In this document: in pieces, positions 8,952 to 16,887 of the stretch
How the letters are laid out: the number at the start of each line of letters is the position of its first letter
How positions within the stretch are numbered: the first letter of the stretch is position 1
Made by a program: the position numbers and the translations under genes
NCBI RefSeq assembly: GCF_000299335.2
Contig: NZ_CP004387.1
Span: 3,674,994-3,738,993 of the forward strand
Direction of reading: 5' to 3'
Source of the DNA: Isoalcanivorax pacificus W11-5
GTDB lineage: Bacteria; Pseudomonadota; Gammaproteobacteria; Pseudomonadales; Alcanivoracaceae
Length of the DNA stretch: 64,000 bases
The notes under the pieces: model-generated
Told to the model about the DNA's origin: nothing
What the model saw: only the letters and a program-made list of their open reading frames with translations
The model's database searches: none

Positions 8952-9263
8952 ATGCTTGCATCCCGTTTCGCTTCCCGTTCCCCGGTACTGCGCAGCGATT
9001 CCCCGCTGTCCGATGACCAGATTCACCGTGTGGCCCCGTCCATCTTCGTCGATGCCCCGCATGAGAGCCGTTCCCAGCGTTACGCCTATATTCCCACCGC
9101 CACGGTGCTGACCGAACTGCGCAAGGAAGGGTTTCAGCCCTTCATGGTGACGCAGACCCGCACCCGCCACGAAGACCGGCGCGACTACACCAAGCACATG
9201 ATCCGGCTGCACCATGCCAGCCAGATCAACGCCCGAGGCGAAGCCAACGACAACGAAATATAG
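8952..9263 (+). pseudogene. DUF932 protein, C-terminally truncated
   Basis: The frame gives about 103 residues starting MLASRFASRSPVLRSDSPL and including RYAYIPTATVLTELRKEG and FMVTQTRTRHEDRRDYTKHMIRLH. This is the N-terminal part of DUF932 proteins, about 250-300 residues long on plasmids and integrative elements. A good SD (AGGAGA) precedes the ATG. The frame stops in the TAG that begins REP-like unit D, so the gene lost its 3' part at that repeat. It marks former plasmid or ICE DNA. Confidence 0.75.
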
Positions 9264-9356
9264 GACAGGCACTTATCAAAGATAGCCGATCTAATACATC
9301 GTTGTAGGAGATCGGCTATCAGACGTGTAAGCCTGTATGCAATTAGTGCCTGTCCT
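9262..9356. repeat. Complete REP-like palindromic unit D
   Basis: Nested inverted repeats: outer AGGACAGGCACT/AGTGCCTGTCCT (9262-9273 and 9345-9356, 12/12) and inner GATAGCCGATCT/AGATCGGCTATC (9281-9292 and 9309-9320, 12/12). This is the most complete unit of the family, REPIN- or MITE-like, 95 bp. Confidence 0.8.
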
Positions 9357-9378
9357 AGATTGCAGCTAGACTTCTCAT

Positions 9379-10098
9379 TCATAAATCTTTTCTCAACGTT
9401 TCCAGAGAAACAATTCTTGATTGTAGTATTTTTAGATCACTCAAAGGAAACTGAGCCAACTCAGCCTGAATGAAATCAACCAATCCAGGTATATCATCGT
9501 CGCTATTCACAAATATGTAGCGAATGTCCGTTGGCGAGATCTCTAGCTTATATTTTTCAACATCTTTATTTGCCCTATTTGCATCTTCATCATATGAATC
9601 ATCATATAGAATAGCCGAAATAACAGGAGGAACGTACCTCCATTCATTTTCAAGATAGAACTGCTTTTCTATAAACTCCCCAGACACCCTAACTCTTCCA
9701 TAAATAGGCTTTATTAAAGACAATAACTCATACGCTTTTTTATTTAGTTCTGATTTTTTATCTTCGTCTTCAAACTTTATAGCTACAAGATACTTCATTA
9801 TAGATTGGGCATGCCCGCCTTGGGGGCTGTAGATTACAGGATTCAATCCGTTTTTCATTCCCCAGCTCTTTGCCAACCCAATCCCATAGTTCCCATAAAA
9901 ATCTGTATGCTCGGAAATTCTTGCCAAAGGGATATCACAAAAACAACTCATGGGGAAGGATATATACTTGTGTTTAGAATGCCCAAGCCATTCCACATCT
10001 TCTAAGCAGAATCTTGGGAGAATTCCATTCTTTAGAATCATCTTCAGGACATCAAGTGACTTAGTAAAATGAAATAGATTATCTGATTTCGGTTTCAT
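9379..10098 (-). CDS. AbiGi-like abortive-infection family protein
   Basis: A 239-residue protein starting MKPKSDNLFHFTKSLDVLKMILKNG. The pattern LFHFT...L..IL.NG...R, then FPMSCFCDIPLARISEHTDFYGNYGIGL, matches my memory of the AbiGi family (putative abortive phage-resistance component) and related DUF2971-type proteins. The molecular activity of the family is not established as far as I know. The gene is AT-rich compared with the core genome and sits between REP-like units D and E. No partner gene overlaps it, so if it belongs to a two-part system the partner is missing. Confidence 0.6.
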   Translation of the reverse strand: MKPKSDNLFHFTKSLDVLKMILKNGILPRFCLEDVEWLGHSKHKYISFPMSCFCDIPLARISEHTDFYGNYGIGLAKSWGMKNGLNPVIYSPQGGHAQSIMKYLVAIKFEDEDKKSELNKKAYELLSLIKPIYGRVRVSGEFIEKQFYLENEWRYVPPVISAILYDDSYDEDANRANKDVEKYKLEISPTDIRYIFVNSDDDIPGLVDFIQAELAQFPLSDLKILQSRIVSLETLRKDL

Positions 10099-10318
10099 AC
10101 TTTCCTATATCCTAATCAACCCCTTTCTGTTTCTTCCCAAGCACGCTGGGTAGCTGCTCCGTTCAACTCCGGCCAGTTATGATCAAGGCCATAGCCTCCA
10201 AGAGGAAGCGGGGGAAAATCGGGGACGCCCGCCATTTTCGCAAGCGGTCAATCCACCCAAGCGTAAGTAATGTCTCACATCTGTGTCTGAATTGGTGGGC
10301 GTCGCCGATTAGCCCGAC

Positions 10319-10426
10319 GGTGCTCGTAACTAATGCCGGAGGCAGTGCCCTTGTCGCACAGAAAGGCTAGTTTTACGCATCGTCCAATGCAGTGGTAGTA
10401 CGGAGTATTTGCCAGCGATATCTACT
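10319..10426 (-). pseudogene. RAYT gene fragment (N-terminal part)
   Basis: Colinear with 4585-4692, which encodes about residues 7-42 of the intact RAYT; shared runs include TTACGCATCGTCCAATGCAG. No reading frame remains. It directly precedes repeat arm E, so a second RAYT copy once stood next to this repeat and was deleted. Confidence 0.7.
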
Positions 10427-10429
10427 GTG

Positions 10430-10446
10430 CAATTAGTGCCTGTCCT
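10430..10446 (+). repeat. REP-like repeat arm, copy E
   Basis: CAATTAGTGCCTGTCCT, identical to the arm of unit D, between the RAYT fragment and a hypothetical gene. Confidence 0.7.
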
Positions 10447-10461
10447 CGATTTATTTCTGTC

Positions 10462-10905
10462 TCAATCAAAAAGACATGAGGGAAATGTATTATGAGGCAC
10501 AGTCTTTCCAAGCTTCCCTTTACTTCCTGAGACACGGCACCGTCCACCTGGAGGAACCTCAACTCGTATCCATTGAGAATCCGTTAAGGCCATATCAATG
10601 ACCACCTCTAGTTGTTCTTTATTTAGGACACAGATTGTTTCCTCGCCGCAAACGAGGCACACAAATAAATCCGCCTGAGAGTTCTGGACATTGCAAAGCG
10701 GCTCTAGTTGATCTGAGGTAAAAGTGAATGACCAAGGCCCTGATGAACGACTATATTTTATAAATATATGACAATCGGCATTTACCAAATAGTGACCATA
10801 TCGCGAGCTTCCTTTATTGAGTGCTTTAAAGGATGGATGCTCTGCTATTTGTGTTAGCGCAGCACCATGATAGAAATCCTGCTCCTGAATCTTCATTCTC
10901 GGCAT
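10462..10905 (-). CDS. Hypothetical protein
   Basis: About 147 residues with a compact alpha/beta look: FYHGAALTQIAEHPSFKALN, then YGHYLVNADCHIFIKYS, WSFTF, DLFVCLVCGEETICVLNKEQL and WIRVEVPPGGRCRVSG. I have a memory of similar uncharacterised proteins in other proteobacterial islands but know no function. Alternative starts exist at 10908 (GTG), 10905 and 10896 (ATG); the GAGG ahead is closest to optimal spacing for 10896. The gene sits alone between repeat E and repeat F. Confidence 0.55.
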   Translation of the reverse strand: MPRMKIQEQDFYHGAALTQIAEHPSFKALNKGSSRYGHYLVNADCHIFIKYSRSSGPWSFTFTSDQLEPLCNVQNSQADLFVCLVCGEETICVLNKEQLEVVIDMALTDSQWIRVEVPPGGRCRVSGSKGKLGKTVPHNTFPSCLFD

Positions 10906-11215
10906 CACCTCATAATTTACTTAAATAGTTACAACTCAAGACAAACACTTACCGGCTTGGATAGAGCTGCATGGAAAAATGCTTACTACAGATTAAACCA
11001 TTGCTTACACTAAATTCTGCGCTATATTTGCACTTCCAACCATTTTTTTCTTAGATTCTCATCGCTCTTCTTTTGACTTGGTATTCGATCTTCTACTTCA
11101 TTTCTTCTGCTTCCTACGATCAATTAACCGCTTTCGCCCGAAGAGAGAAATCTGGGACAGACCATCAACAAGAGCTTCGGCCCTCTACCGCGCTGCAAGA
11201 AATGAACTGAAATAC
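10906..11215. other. Intergenic region without recognisable content
   Basis: AT-rich, with stops in all frames and no hairpin or repeat that I can identify. It separates the hypothetical gene from REP-like unit F. Confidence 0.4.
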
Positions 11216-11309
11216 AAGACAGGCATTTATCAAAGATCGCCGATTTACTAACGCGTTGCAGGAGATCGGCCATCAGACCTGTGCGCCTATATGCAGTTAG
11301 TGCCTATCC
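11216..11309. repeat. REP-like palindromic unit F, diverged
   Basis: Aligned with unit D over its whole length: ACAGGCATTTATCAAAGAT, inner arms around GATCGCCGAT/GATCGGCCATC, and the end CAGTTAGTGCCTATCCT. It has several substitutions and lies about 100 bases downstream of the end of the ABC-3C operon. Confidence 0.7.
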
Positions 11310-11405
11310 TTATTTTTCGGTGGGTGTCCCCGATTACCCCTATCCTTCTAATGAATAGCGGCTTCTACCCGCTTGATTTACCGGTGCCCTACCTGCCCCA
11401 GACTT

Positions 11406-13265
11406 TTACTTAATCTCTTTCGGAGGGAAGAGTCCGAAACGGCCATGCTGGGGGTTCTTCGTGAAAACCGTCAGTGCGAGTTGACCTTCGAAGGATTCTG
11501 GTGGATGCTCATTTTCGACAATTATTACTTGGCTGTCGGAATGCTCTTCGATCAGATATTTATAGAATTTTTGTTTAAGATTTGTGCCTTGCAGGCTATC
11601 GCCTTCGCCCTCTGGTTTGTAATAGGCGAGCAATGGTGAATCAAGCACAACAAACCCTGGGTGAGGAAGCGATCGCTCTTTACAAAACTCGAGCAATCCC
11701 AAAGTAGCGGCAGCATGCGTTATCGCTCTGAGGCCCTTACCCCTGTTACCGCGAAGCTTACCGTTAATGACAAAGTCCATGGTTGCTTCATCAAAATGAA
11801 CACCACCTGTATCGGGAAAGTCCCAAGCCTCAAGTATCCGTTCTACCGTTTTAGAAAAATCGTGTAGAACTTGATGCGATAGTTTCGTAGAAATATTTTT
11901 ATCACCAGCTTCCACTCCCCCTGAATCCCCAAACAACTTTTCTCTTTGCGCTAGGAGCTTGTCCAATCTGGTAAATACCGTAATGTGCGAAACAACTTTG
12001 CTGCGCATATCAACAATATCGGAATAGCGGGACTGCATATCAGACAACTCCGGAGCAACAGCGCTTCTAATTTCACTGTCAACACCGTTAAATTTGTTTT
12101 CGACCCCAATCAGATCTTCGGATAGAAGTGCGTACTCTTCACGCAACGCAGTAACTGTAGAATCAAGATCACTTGCCAGTCTCTTAATCTTTTCCATCTC
12201 TGCTGCTGCCGCAATGACAATGGACTCAATATCGCCATCACATTCTTCGGTGCTATGTTGAGCTTCAGGCGAAGCGCCACAGAGCGGGCAAGGCGCTCGC
12301 TCATGGTGCACAAAAAGTGAGCCGGATTCTTCAATGGCCATCAATCGATGTAAATCGATTACATATTGAGATTTTAGCAGATCGAAGCGTTCCAACATAT
12401 CGGCTATGTCATCTATCCTGTCCTTGATTGCCTCGCGGCTTCTCACAATTTCCCGTCTTTGGACGGTCATCTCATTGAGCTGAGACTGAACCAATTGAAG
12501 CTGCTCTCTTCTGAATGAAATGGATTCATCAATTTTTTCGAGCTGTTCTTCCAACTCCTCACGCCCAAAACCGTGTTCGGTAATCTCGTCCTCTACATCA
12601 GCGATCCATTGCTCGATAAGTTCAGCTTTTGCTCTATCATTTGCATCAGATTGTTTGCGAGCATCTGCTGGCTCTATCGCGCTATCATCCGCACCAGTAA
12701 GCACAAGCTTCAAGGAGGATTTTTCAGCCGTTCTAGAAATATATTGACCAGTTAAGAACGGAGAATCCTGACGGATTATTTCCTGCTCATTAACAATGAT
12801 GAGTCGAGCGATATCGCGGAAACTTAGAGACCTGCAATCTCCATTCGCATTCTTTCGCACATATTTGCTTAGCAAATCTATAGCGCCAAGTAGCCAACCG
12901 GAAATATTATCCTCTCGGCCCGCTGCGTGTTTTACCTTGATCGTGCCGCTTTCCTTGACATCAGTCGCAGCCTTAATATTTCCTTCATATATTCGGTAGT
13001 TGCCACCATCTATACTGCGTTCAAATGTCCAGAGTCCTTTTTTCGAGGATTCAATAGCAATGCGGGCTTTGTCGTACCCGTCCAGCTCTGGAATTCCTCG
13101 CAGCTCCTTTCCTCCAAGGAGGAAGTCAATGGCCTCAACAAGGAAGGACTTTCCGGTATCGGATGCACCACATACAACACTTAAGCTTTCGTCAAAGTCA
13201 ATCAGAGCAGGAGGAACTCTAGCACCCAAAAAACTTATATTTCTTATTTGAATCATCTCACTCAT
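11406..13265 (-). CDS. ABC-3C system SMC/Rad50-like ATPase
   Basis: About 619 residues. Walker A CGASDTGKS lies near residues 32-40. A long coiled coil follows, with a zinc-hook-like CPLCGAS near 330 at its tip, a second coiled coil, and a C-terminal ATPase half with VVLDSPLLAYYKPEG and IIVENEHPP. This is the Rad50-like arrangement of ATPases in ABC-three-component conflict systems, where the ATPase senses nucleic acid and controls a partner effector. It is the last gene of a three-gene minus-strand operon whose members overlap or nearly touch. The start was set at ATG 13265; a GTG at 13280 is the alternative. Confidence 0.8.
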   Translation of the reverse strand: MSEMIQIRNISFLGARVPPALIDFDESLSVVCGASDTGKSFLVEAIDFLLGGKELRGIPELDGYDKARIAIESSKKGLWTFERSIDGGNYRIYEGNIKAATDVKESGTIKVKHAAGREDNISGWLLGAIDLLSKYVRKNANGDCRSLSFRDIARLIIVNEQEIIRQDSPFLTGQYISRTAEKSSLKLVLTGADDSAIEPADARKQSDANDRAKAELIEQWIADVEDEITEHGFGREELEEQLEKIDESISFRREQLQLVQSQLNEMTVQRREIVRSREAIKDRIDDIADMLERFDLLKSQYVIDLHRLMAIEESGSLFVHHERAPCPLCGASPEAQHSTEECDGDIESIVIAAAAEMEKIKRLASDLDSTVTALREEYALLSEDLIGVENKFNGVDSEIRSAVAPELSDMQSRYSDIVDMRSKVVSHITVFTRLDKLLAQREKLFGDSGGVEAGDKNISTKLSHQVLHDFSKTVERILEAWDFPDTGGVHFDEATMDFVINGKLRGNRGKGLRAITHAAATLGLLEFCKERSLPHPGFVVLDSPLLAYYKPEGEGDSLQGTNLKQKFYKYLIEEHSDSQVIIVENEHPPESFEGQLALTVFTKNPQHGRFGLFPPKEIK

Positions 13266-13269
13266 CTTG

Positions 13270-13764
13270 TTAACCGCCACCTAATCCTTGCAATGAATGA
13301 AACTGGGTAGTCCATTTATCAAAGAAGCTACTGATTAAACTATGAAGCTCTTTGGTATCCATATTCCCGAAAGTCTCGCCAACCCAATTTGCCCTAACTA
13401 TCAATGAGCGCATATACGGGGTAGCCATTAAGTCGACGAATGGCTTGGCATAATCAGTTGCTTGATAAAAAATCCCTTCTTCGCCGGCTATTCGGGTAAC
13501 AAGCCCGCGGCTCATCATCAATGAAATTCCCGACTCAATAATTTTACGCCTAACCAGAAGTTCACCCTCTCTCATAGGAAGAGGTGGATGAAGACTTTTC
13601 GGTCCATTAACATCACCTGAATGAACTACCAGATAGTCAAAATCCACAAGACGCTGCAAATCCAAAGCAGCAGGGAAATTGGCAGCAAGGATAACTAGTG
13701 AGCGAACACCGGTCTCAAGAGTGCTGTTAAATACAGTGACATTTTTTTGGCGCTCTTCACTCAT
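13270..13764 (-). CDS. ABC-3C system middle component
   Basis: About 164 residues with a winged-helix look: VFNSTLETGVRSLVILAANFPAALDLQRLVDFDYLVVHSGD, then MREGELLVRRKIIESGISLMMSRGLVTRI and FYQATDYAKPFVDLM. This is the pattern of middle-component proteins of ABC-3C systems, thought to bridge ATPase and effector. It overlaps the effector gene by eight bases, and the ATPase start lies inside or just after its end, indicating coupled translation. A GGAG eight bases before ATG 13764 supports that start over the GTG at 13773. Confidence 0.75.
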   Translation of the reverse strand: MSEERQKNVTVFNSTLETGVRSLVILAANFPAALDLQRLVDFDYLVVHSGDVNGPKSLHPPLPMREGELLVRRKIIESGISLMMSRGLVTRIAGEEGIFYQATDYAKPFVDLMATPYMRSLIVRANWVGETFGNMDTKELHSLISSFFDKWTTQFHSLQGLGGG

Positions 13765-14857
13765 CTTGCTCACTCCAGTTCAACCGACGATCATTCACAA
13801 GTTGGTGACACATCCCTTGTTTGTCCCGTACGCGGGTGACACTAGTGAGCGGGCTTGCATCAACTGCAACATTGGCTGCTTGGTTCATTGTTGCATTCAA
13901 ACGATCCATGCCACACGTATGCTGAGACTCACACACTTCCACCACCCCATCATAAATATCATCTTGAAGAGCTTCGAAGACACCTGAAGGAACTGTATCC
14001 CGAGAAAAATTTCGCAAGGACTCCGCATGGTAAAAGCGCTCGCGCTGTCTACGAAAGTTATTCCGTATGCTATCATCCTTTATTAGTAGGGAAAGATCGG
14101 GCGGTTGCTGGTCATCACCAATGAACTGTGCATATACGCTCAGCAGCTGTCTTACGTATCGATGATCCATAGATACAGTATCTTCTGGCGGTATTACAGG
14201 TTCGGGACGTGGGCCAAGACCGCCACCAAACCTTACGGCATGAAAAGGTGTGGTCGCATGTTGTTCAATCATTCGAACATGTGACACGGAATCGAATATC
14301 GTATAATCAAAGCTCTCAAAATGGGCAAGGAGATCGCCCTCAAGCTTTATCTTGGCTGTAGATGTAATGCCATCTTCACAATATTTCTCCCAGTTATCTT
14401 TTAGTTCTTCTTTTAATTTTTGAGCGTTGGCGAGTAGTTTACCTAGTTTTGTTCCGATCTGCTTCGGAGCAACAAAGTAGTATTTTCGCGGAGGCGTGTA
14501 TTCACCGCGTTTCGTAAAGTAAATAATTTTACCTAACTCGACCCAGACACTGGAAGGCGTTAGGGGCTTATCATAAAACTTACACTGGTAGTTGTCCCAA
14601 CCATCACTGAACTGGTTAGAAGCGATAAAACCTACGACATCTAATCCTTTGTCACCTGATCCGGCAAAGCGTTTGACGCAATAATAGGAACTTCTAAGAG
14701 ATGAAGCCCATTCCTCGGCAAACTCCTCCCATTCGTCCGCGCTAAATAGTTGCACGCGCTGCGTTTTCGGGATAGGAATCCCAGAACCTATATGCTCTGA
14801 GCTATACAATCCTTTTTGAGGATTGGGTAGAATCTCTTTGAAATCATCTTCGTTCAT
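13757..14857 (-). CDS. ABC-3C effector with PD-(D/E)XK nuclease-like domain
   Basis: A 366-residue protein. Residues about 40-130 resemble Mrr-type restriction nucleases: WEEFAEEW (Glu near 46), GSGDKGLDVVGF (Asp73) and NYQCKFY (Gln91-x-Lys93), the D...QxK catalytic pattern. The C-terminal half (SMDHRYVRQLLSVYAQFIGD onward) is the conserved ABC-3C C-terminal region that docks to the other components. It heads the operon effector-middle component-ATPase. By analogy it would cut DNA when the ATPase senses invasion; the target is unknown. Confidence 0.75.
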   Translation of the reverse strand: MNEDDFKEILPNPQKGLYSSEHIGSGIPIPKTQRVQLFSADEWEEFAEEWASSLRSSYYCVKRFAGSGDKGLDVVGFIASNQFSDGWDNYQCKFYDKPLTPSSVWVELGKIIYFTKRGEYTPPRKYYFVAPKQIGTKLGKLLANAQKLKEELKDNWEKYCEDGITSTAKIKLEGDLLAHFESFDYTIFDSVSHVRMIEQHATTPFHAVRFGGGLGPRPEPVIPPEDTVSMDHRYVRQLLSVYAQFIGDDQQPPDLSLLIKDDSIRNNFRRQRERFYHAESLRNFSRDTVPSGVFEALQDDIYDGVVEVCESQHTCGMDRLNATMNQAANVAVDASPLTSVTRVRDKQGMCHQLVNDRRLNWSEQDE

Positions 14858-14936
14858 TTTCTTATTTCGTAATGATTGGCGTGAATTTCACTTAGCCACC
14901 CTTGAATTATACTTCGAATTCCGGTGGCAGTTTAGT

Positions 14937-14968
14937 TGATCATTTTCACTTTGGATCAAAGCTGATCA
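14937..14968. promoter_or_regulatory. GATCA-rich candidate operator upstream of ABC-3C operon
   Basis: TTGATCA, GGATCA and CTGATCA occur within 32 bases, about 80-110 bases upstream of the effector start. Two of them are the palindrome TGATCA. The spacing suggests a repressor site, but no regulator gene is adjacent. Confidence 0.25.
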
Positions 14969-15059
14969 TGTGCCGCATCATATAACGCCCGACGGAGCAG
15001 GAAAATTGGAGCGAGGAACGAGCGGAAATTTGATCCGCCAGCCGCGGCTTGCAAGCTAC

Positions 15060-15344
15060 TTATATGTCGTCCAAATAGCTTACCGTAGACGAAAAAATAA
15101 TTTTGCCTTCCTCATCGGCAATCTTGAGCTCTATATTGTTCCCATCTGGGCGCACCTGAAAGGCTCTGCAGCGGTCTCTCCACCTATGGACAACCTCAAC
15201 CGTCATACCATGAATTTGGCCTTCATGGGTGTTAACAACAAAGGTGTCAGGGTGCTCCTTGGTCTCCAGGCCATATTTTCTTACGAAGCTAACAAGAGAC
15301 GCCAGATCATTTATTGCACTGAAATCGGCTACAATTTCTTCCAT
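15060..15344 (-). CDS. Small hypothetical protein
   Basis: A 94-residue acidic protein starting MEEIVADFSAINDLASLVSFVRKYGLETKE and ending in beta-rich HRWRDRCRAFQV...IIFSSTVSYLDDI. ATG 15344 follows GGGAAGAG at good spacing; a TTG at 15356 could also serve. No family recognised. It may be an accessory of the neighbouring ABC-3C operon but is transcribed separately (about 200 bases upstream of it). Confidence 0.5.
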   Translation of the reverse strand: MEEIVADFSAINDLASLVSFVRKYGLETKEHPDTFVVNTHEGQIHGMTVEVVHRWRDRCRAFQVRPDGNNIELKIADEEGKIIFSSTVSYLDDI

Positions 15345-15446
15345 TTCTCTTCCCAATAAATTGAGCTATATTTTCTAGTCAGTGCCGCCATACACGACGC
15401 GAGCTTGCGAGCGTGGCGACCGTAGGGAGCGAATTTCATGGCTTCG

Positions 15447-16328
15447 CTATGCATGTTGACTAATGGAGAATAGGTATGCAATGCCGTCCTCAACCCTTGT
15501 TTTAATTGAAATCAGTTGGTTCAAGCCAAACTTTCCTGACGCCCCATGAGTACCGTCATTGAACACTCTAAAAAGGGCAAGGACGTTTTTCACGTCCTCA
15601 TCAACGAAATCAACTGCTTCTTGGGTCAACAATCCACATCGATTTAACAGGTACCGAATTTTTTCTTTCCTGGTGGGCTGCCCGCCTGGCGTCATATCAC
15701 AGCTGGGGTTTAGCGCTAAGACCTTGTCATCGGGCGCATTCATATCAAGTATCTGAACGAAAACCTCCCTGGCGCTTGTACAAAAGTGACGTGCAGCATC
15801 AGGATTCTTTGGATTCAGTGAGAATAGCGCCCCCCTCCATCGGTTGCTAAGGTCCGGCGATACTTGTTGAAGCATCCCCTCAATTTCACTGCGTAAAAGA
15901 TCGGATGGGTCAATTTCTGATTCATCTGCTTTGGAATCAAGAGCATTCGAAAGAGCTAAGCTATTCGCATTTTCTCGCTCAGATAGGTCTAAGAACTCAC
16001 TGCCATAATTTTCGATTTCTAGAACGCTCCCACCTGCGTCTAAACGTTCATAGTAGTTATTCAAGGTTATCGCGGATGTTTGGAAAACCTGATATTGAAC
16101 CGAGGTGGAAGACTGGAGCCGTCTGAGCTCTGCGGATATTTTCTGGCTGTTCGCCCGCACTCTCGCGTTGTACCTTCTAACTTCATAGTTATAGTTGTTG
16201 GCCGCCTGCTTTACTTTCTGATTATGCTGGCGAACTTCACGATTATACTTGTCTATAGCCTGTTTCTGCTTATTCTGAGCTTGGCGAATTGCGCTGCGAA
16301 ACTGCGACAGAGTCATTTTTCGAGGCAT
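15447..16328 (-). CDS. Coiled-coil protein, possible pPIWI-associating nuclease domain
   Basis: A 293-residue protein. Residues 1-75 are a basic, Asn/Gln/Tyr-rich coiled coil with the repeated phrase YNxEVRxYN. The C-terminal half holds LSNRWRGALFSLNPKNPDAARHFCTSAREVF and KIRYLLNRCGL...FNDGTHG, which from memory resembles the predicted nuclease domain named pPIWI-associating; no PIWI gene is in the window. A strong SD (AGGAGGGAG) precedes ATG 16328. The isolated defence-like position supports a conflict role, but the activity is inference and could be wrong. Confidence 0.5.
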   Translation of the reverse strand: MPRKMTLSQFRSAIRQAQNKQKQAIDKYNREVRQHNQKVKQAANNYNYEVRRYNARVRANSQKISAELRRLQSSTSVQYQVFQTSAITLNNYYERLDAGGSVLEIENYGSEFLDLSERENANSLALSNALDSKADESEIDPSDLLRSEIEGMLQQVSPDLSNRWRGALFSLNPKNPDAARHFCTSAREVFVQILDMNAPDDKVLALNPSCDMTPGGQPTRKEKIRYLLNRCGLLTQEAVDFVDEDVKNVLALFRVFNDGTHGASGKFGLNQLISIKTRVEDGIAYLFSISQHA

Positions 16329-16355
16329 CGCTCCCTCCTGTTTGGTATTGATGCA

Positions 16356-16412
16356 TAACAGATATTAGAACGCACGCGCTCCTATCCAATAACGACGCAC
16401 GCAGCCCATCAC
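16356..16412 (+). repeat. 57-bp direct repeat, right copy
   Basis: Partner of 4869-4925 (50/57 identical, same orientation), directly upstream of the coiled-coil gene. It closes the repeat-bracketed accessory block. Confidence 0.65.
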
Positions 16413-16471
16413 TACATTTATATTAAAATAATGAAGAATAATTGAAAACTATCAAGGTTTTGGGATGAATT

Positions 16472-16609
16472 CTAATTTACCAGATCCTGTTCGCGAGACT
16501 TCTTTTTCCCAATCCAATCACATAGCCCAAGCCAGAGGCCAAGATAGTCTTCGGCATCGCACGCAGCGGGTAATATTAGAAAGCTCGACGTGACAAGCCA
16601 AATCAGCAC
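16472..16609 (-). CDS. Candidate 45-residue membrane or exported peptide
   Basis: A short frame with GTG start, preceded by ACAGGAAG at five bases. The product begins with a hydrophobic stretch (LIWLVTSSFLILPAACD) that could be a signal peptide or membrane anchor, followed by YLGLWLGLCDWIGKKKSREQDLVN. LPAAC is lipobox-like. The length and charge layout resemble small toxins or phage lysis-like peptides, but this is only shape. It may be spurious. Confidence 0.35.
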   Translation of the reverse strand: MLIWLVTSSFLILPAACDAEDYLGLWLGLCDWIGKKKSREQDLVN

Positions 16610-16682
16610 ATTAACTTCCTGTTAAATTTCGCATCCTAAATATTGACACTGCGGAATCTCGAGTAATAATTGGCACAGGTGC

Positions 16683-16887
16683 TTGAACACACCTAACCTA
16701 TCAGCGGCCCACCGCACCCGTCAGCTTGCGGTATTTTTGTGCCTATAGCTTTCCAAGCTATGGCCGGGTAGCGGCAGCCATAAAATACCCGCAAGGGGAA
16801 AGCTGCCGGCCGTCTGATAGCGGTGTTCAACTGCCCGGCCGCCCTCTGAACAAGGGCAAACGTTGAACAAACTATCAGGAGGCCATC
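16683..16887 (+). ncRNA. Structured C4-like leader RNA controlling symE
   Basis: Contains hairpins GCCTATAGCTTTCCAAGCTATGGC (16740s) and CGGCAGC...GCTGCCG enclosing a GCAA tetraloop hairpin (about 16781-16805). CTGATAG-CGGT-GTTCAAC (16814-16831) can pair with GTTGAAC-AAA-CTATCAG (16862-16878), which ends in the symE SD, AGGAGG. It can also pair with an upstream look-alike, TTGAACAC...CTATCAG (16683-16704). Two competing partners for one antisense segment is the layout of phage C4 antisense RNAs. Family membership is from memory and structure only. Confidence 0.5.

Noticed and set aside
9262-11309. Integron attC sites
   Set aside because: The units lack the GTTRRRY/RYYYAAC core sites and there is no integron integrase; nested perfect palindromes next to a RAYT fit REP-like elements better.
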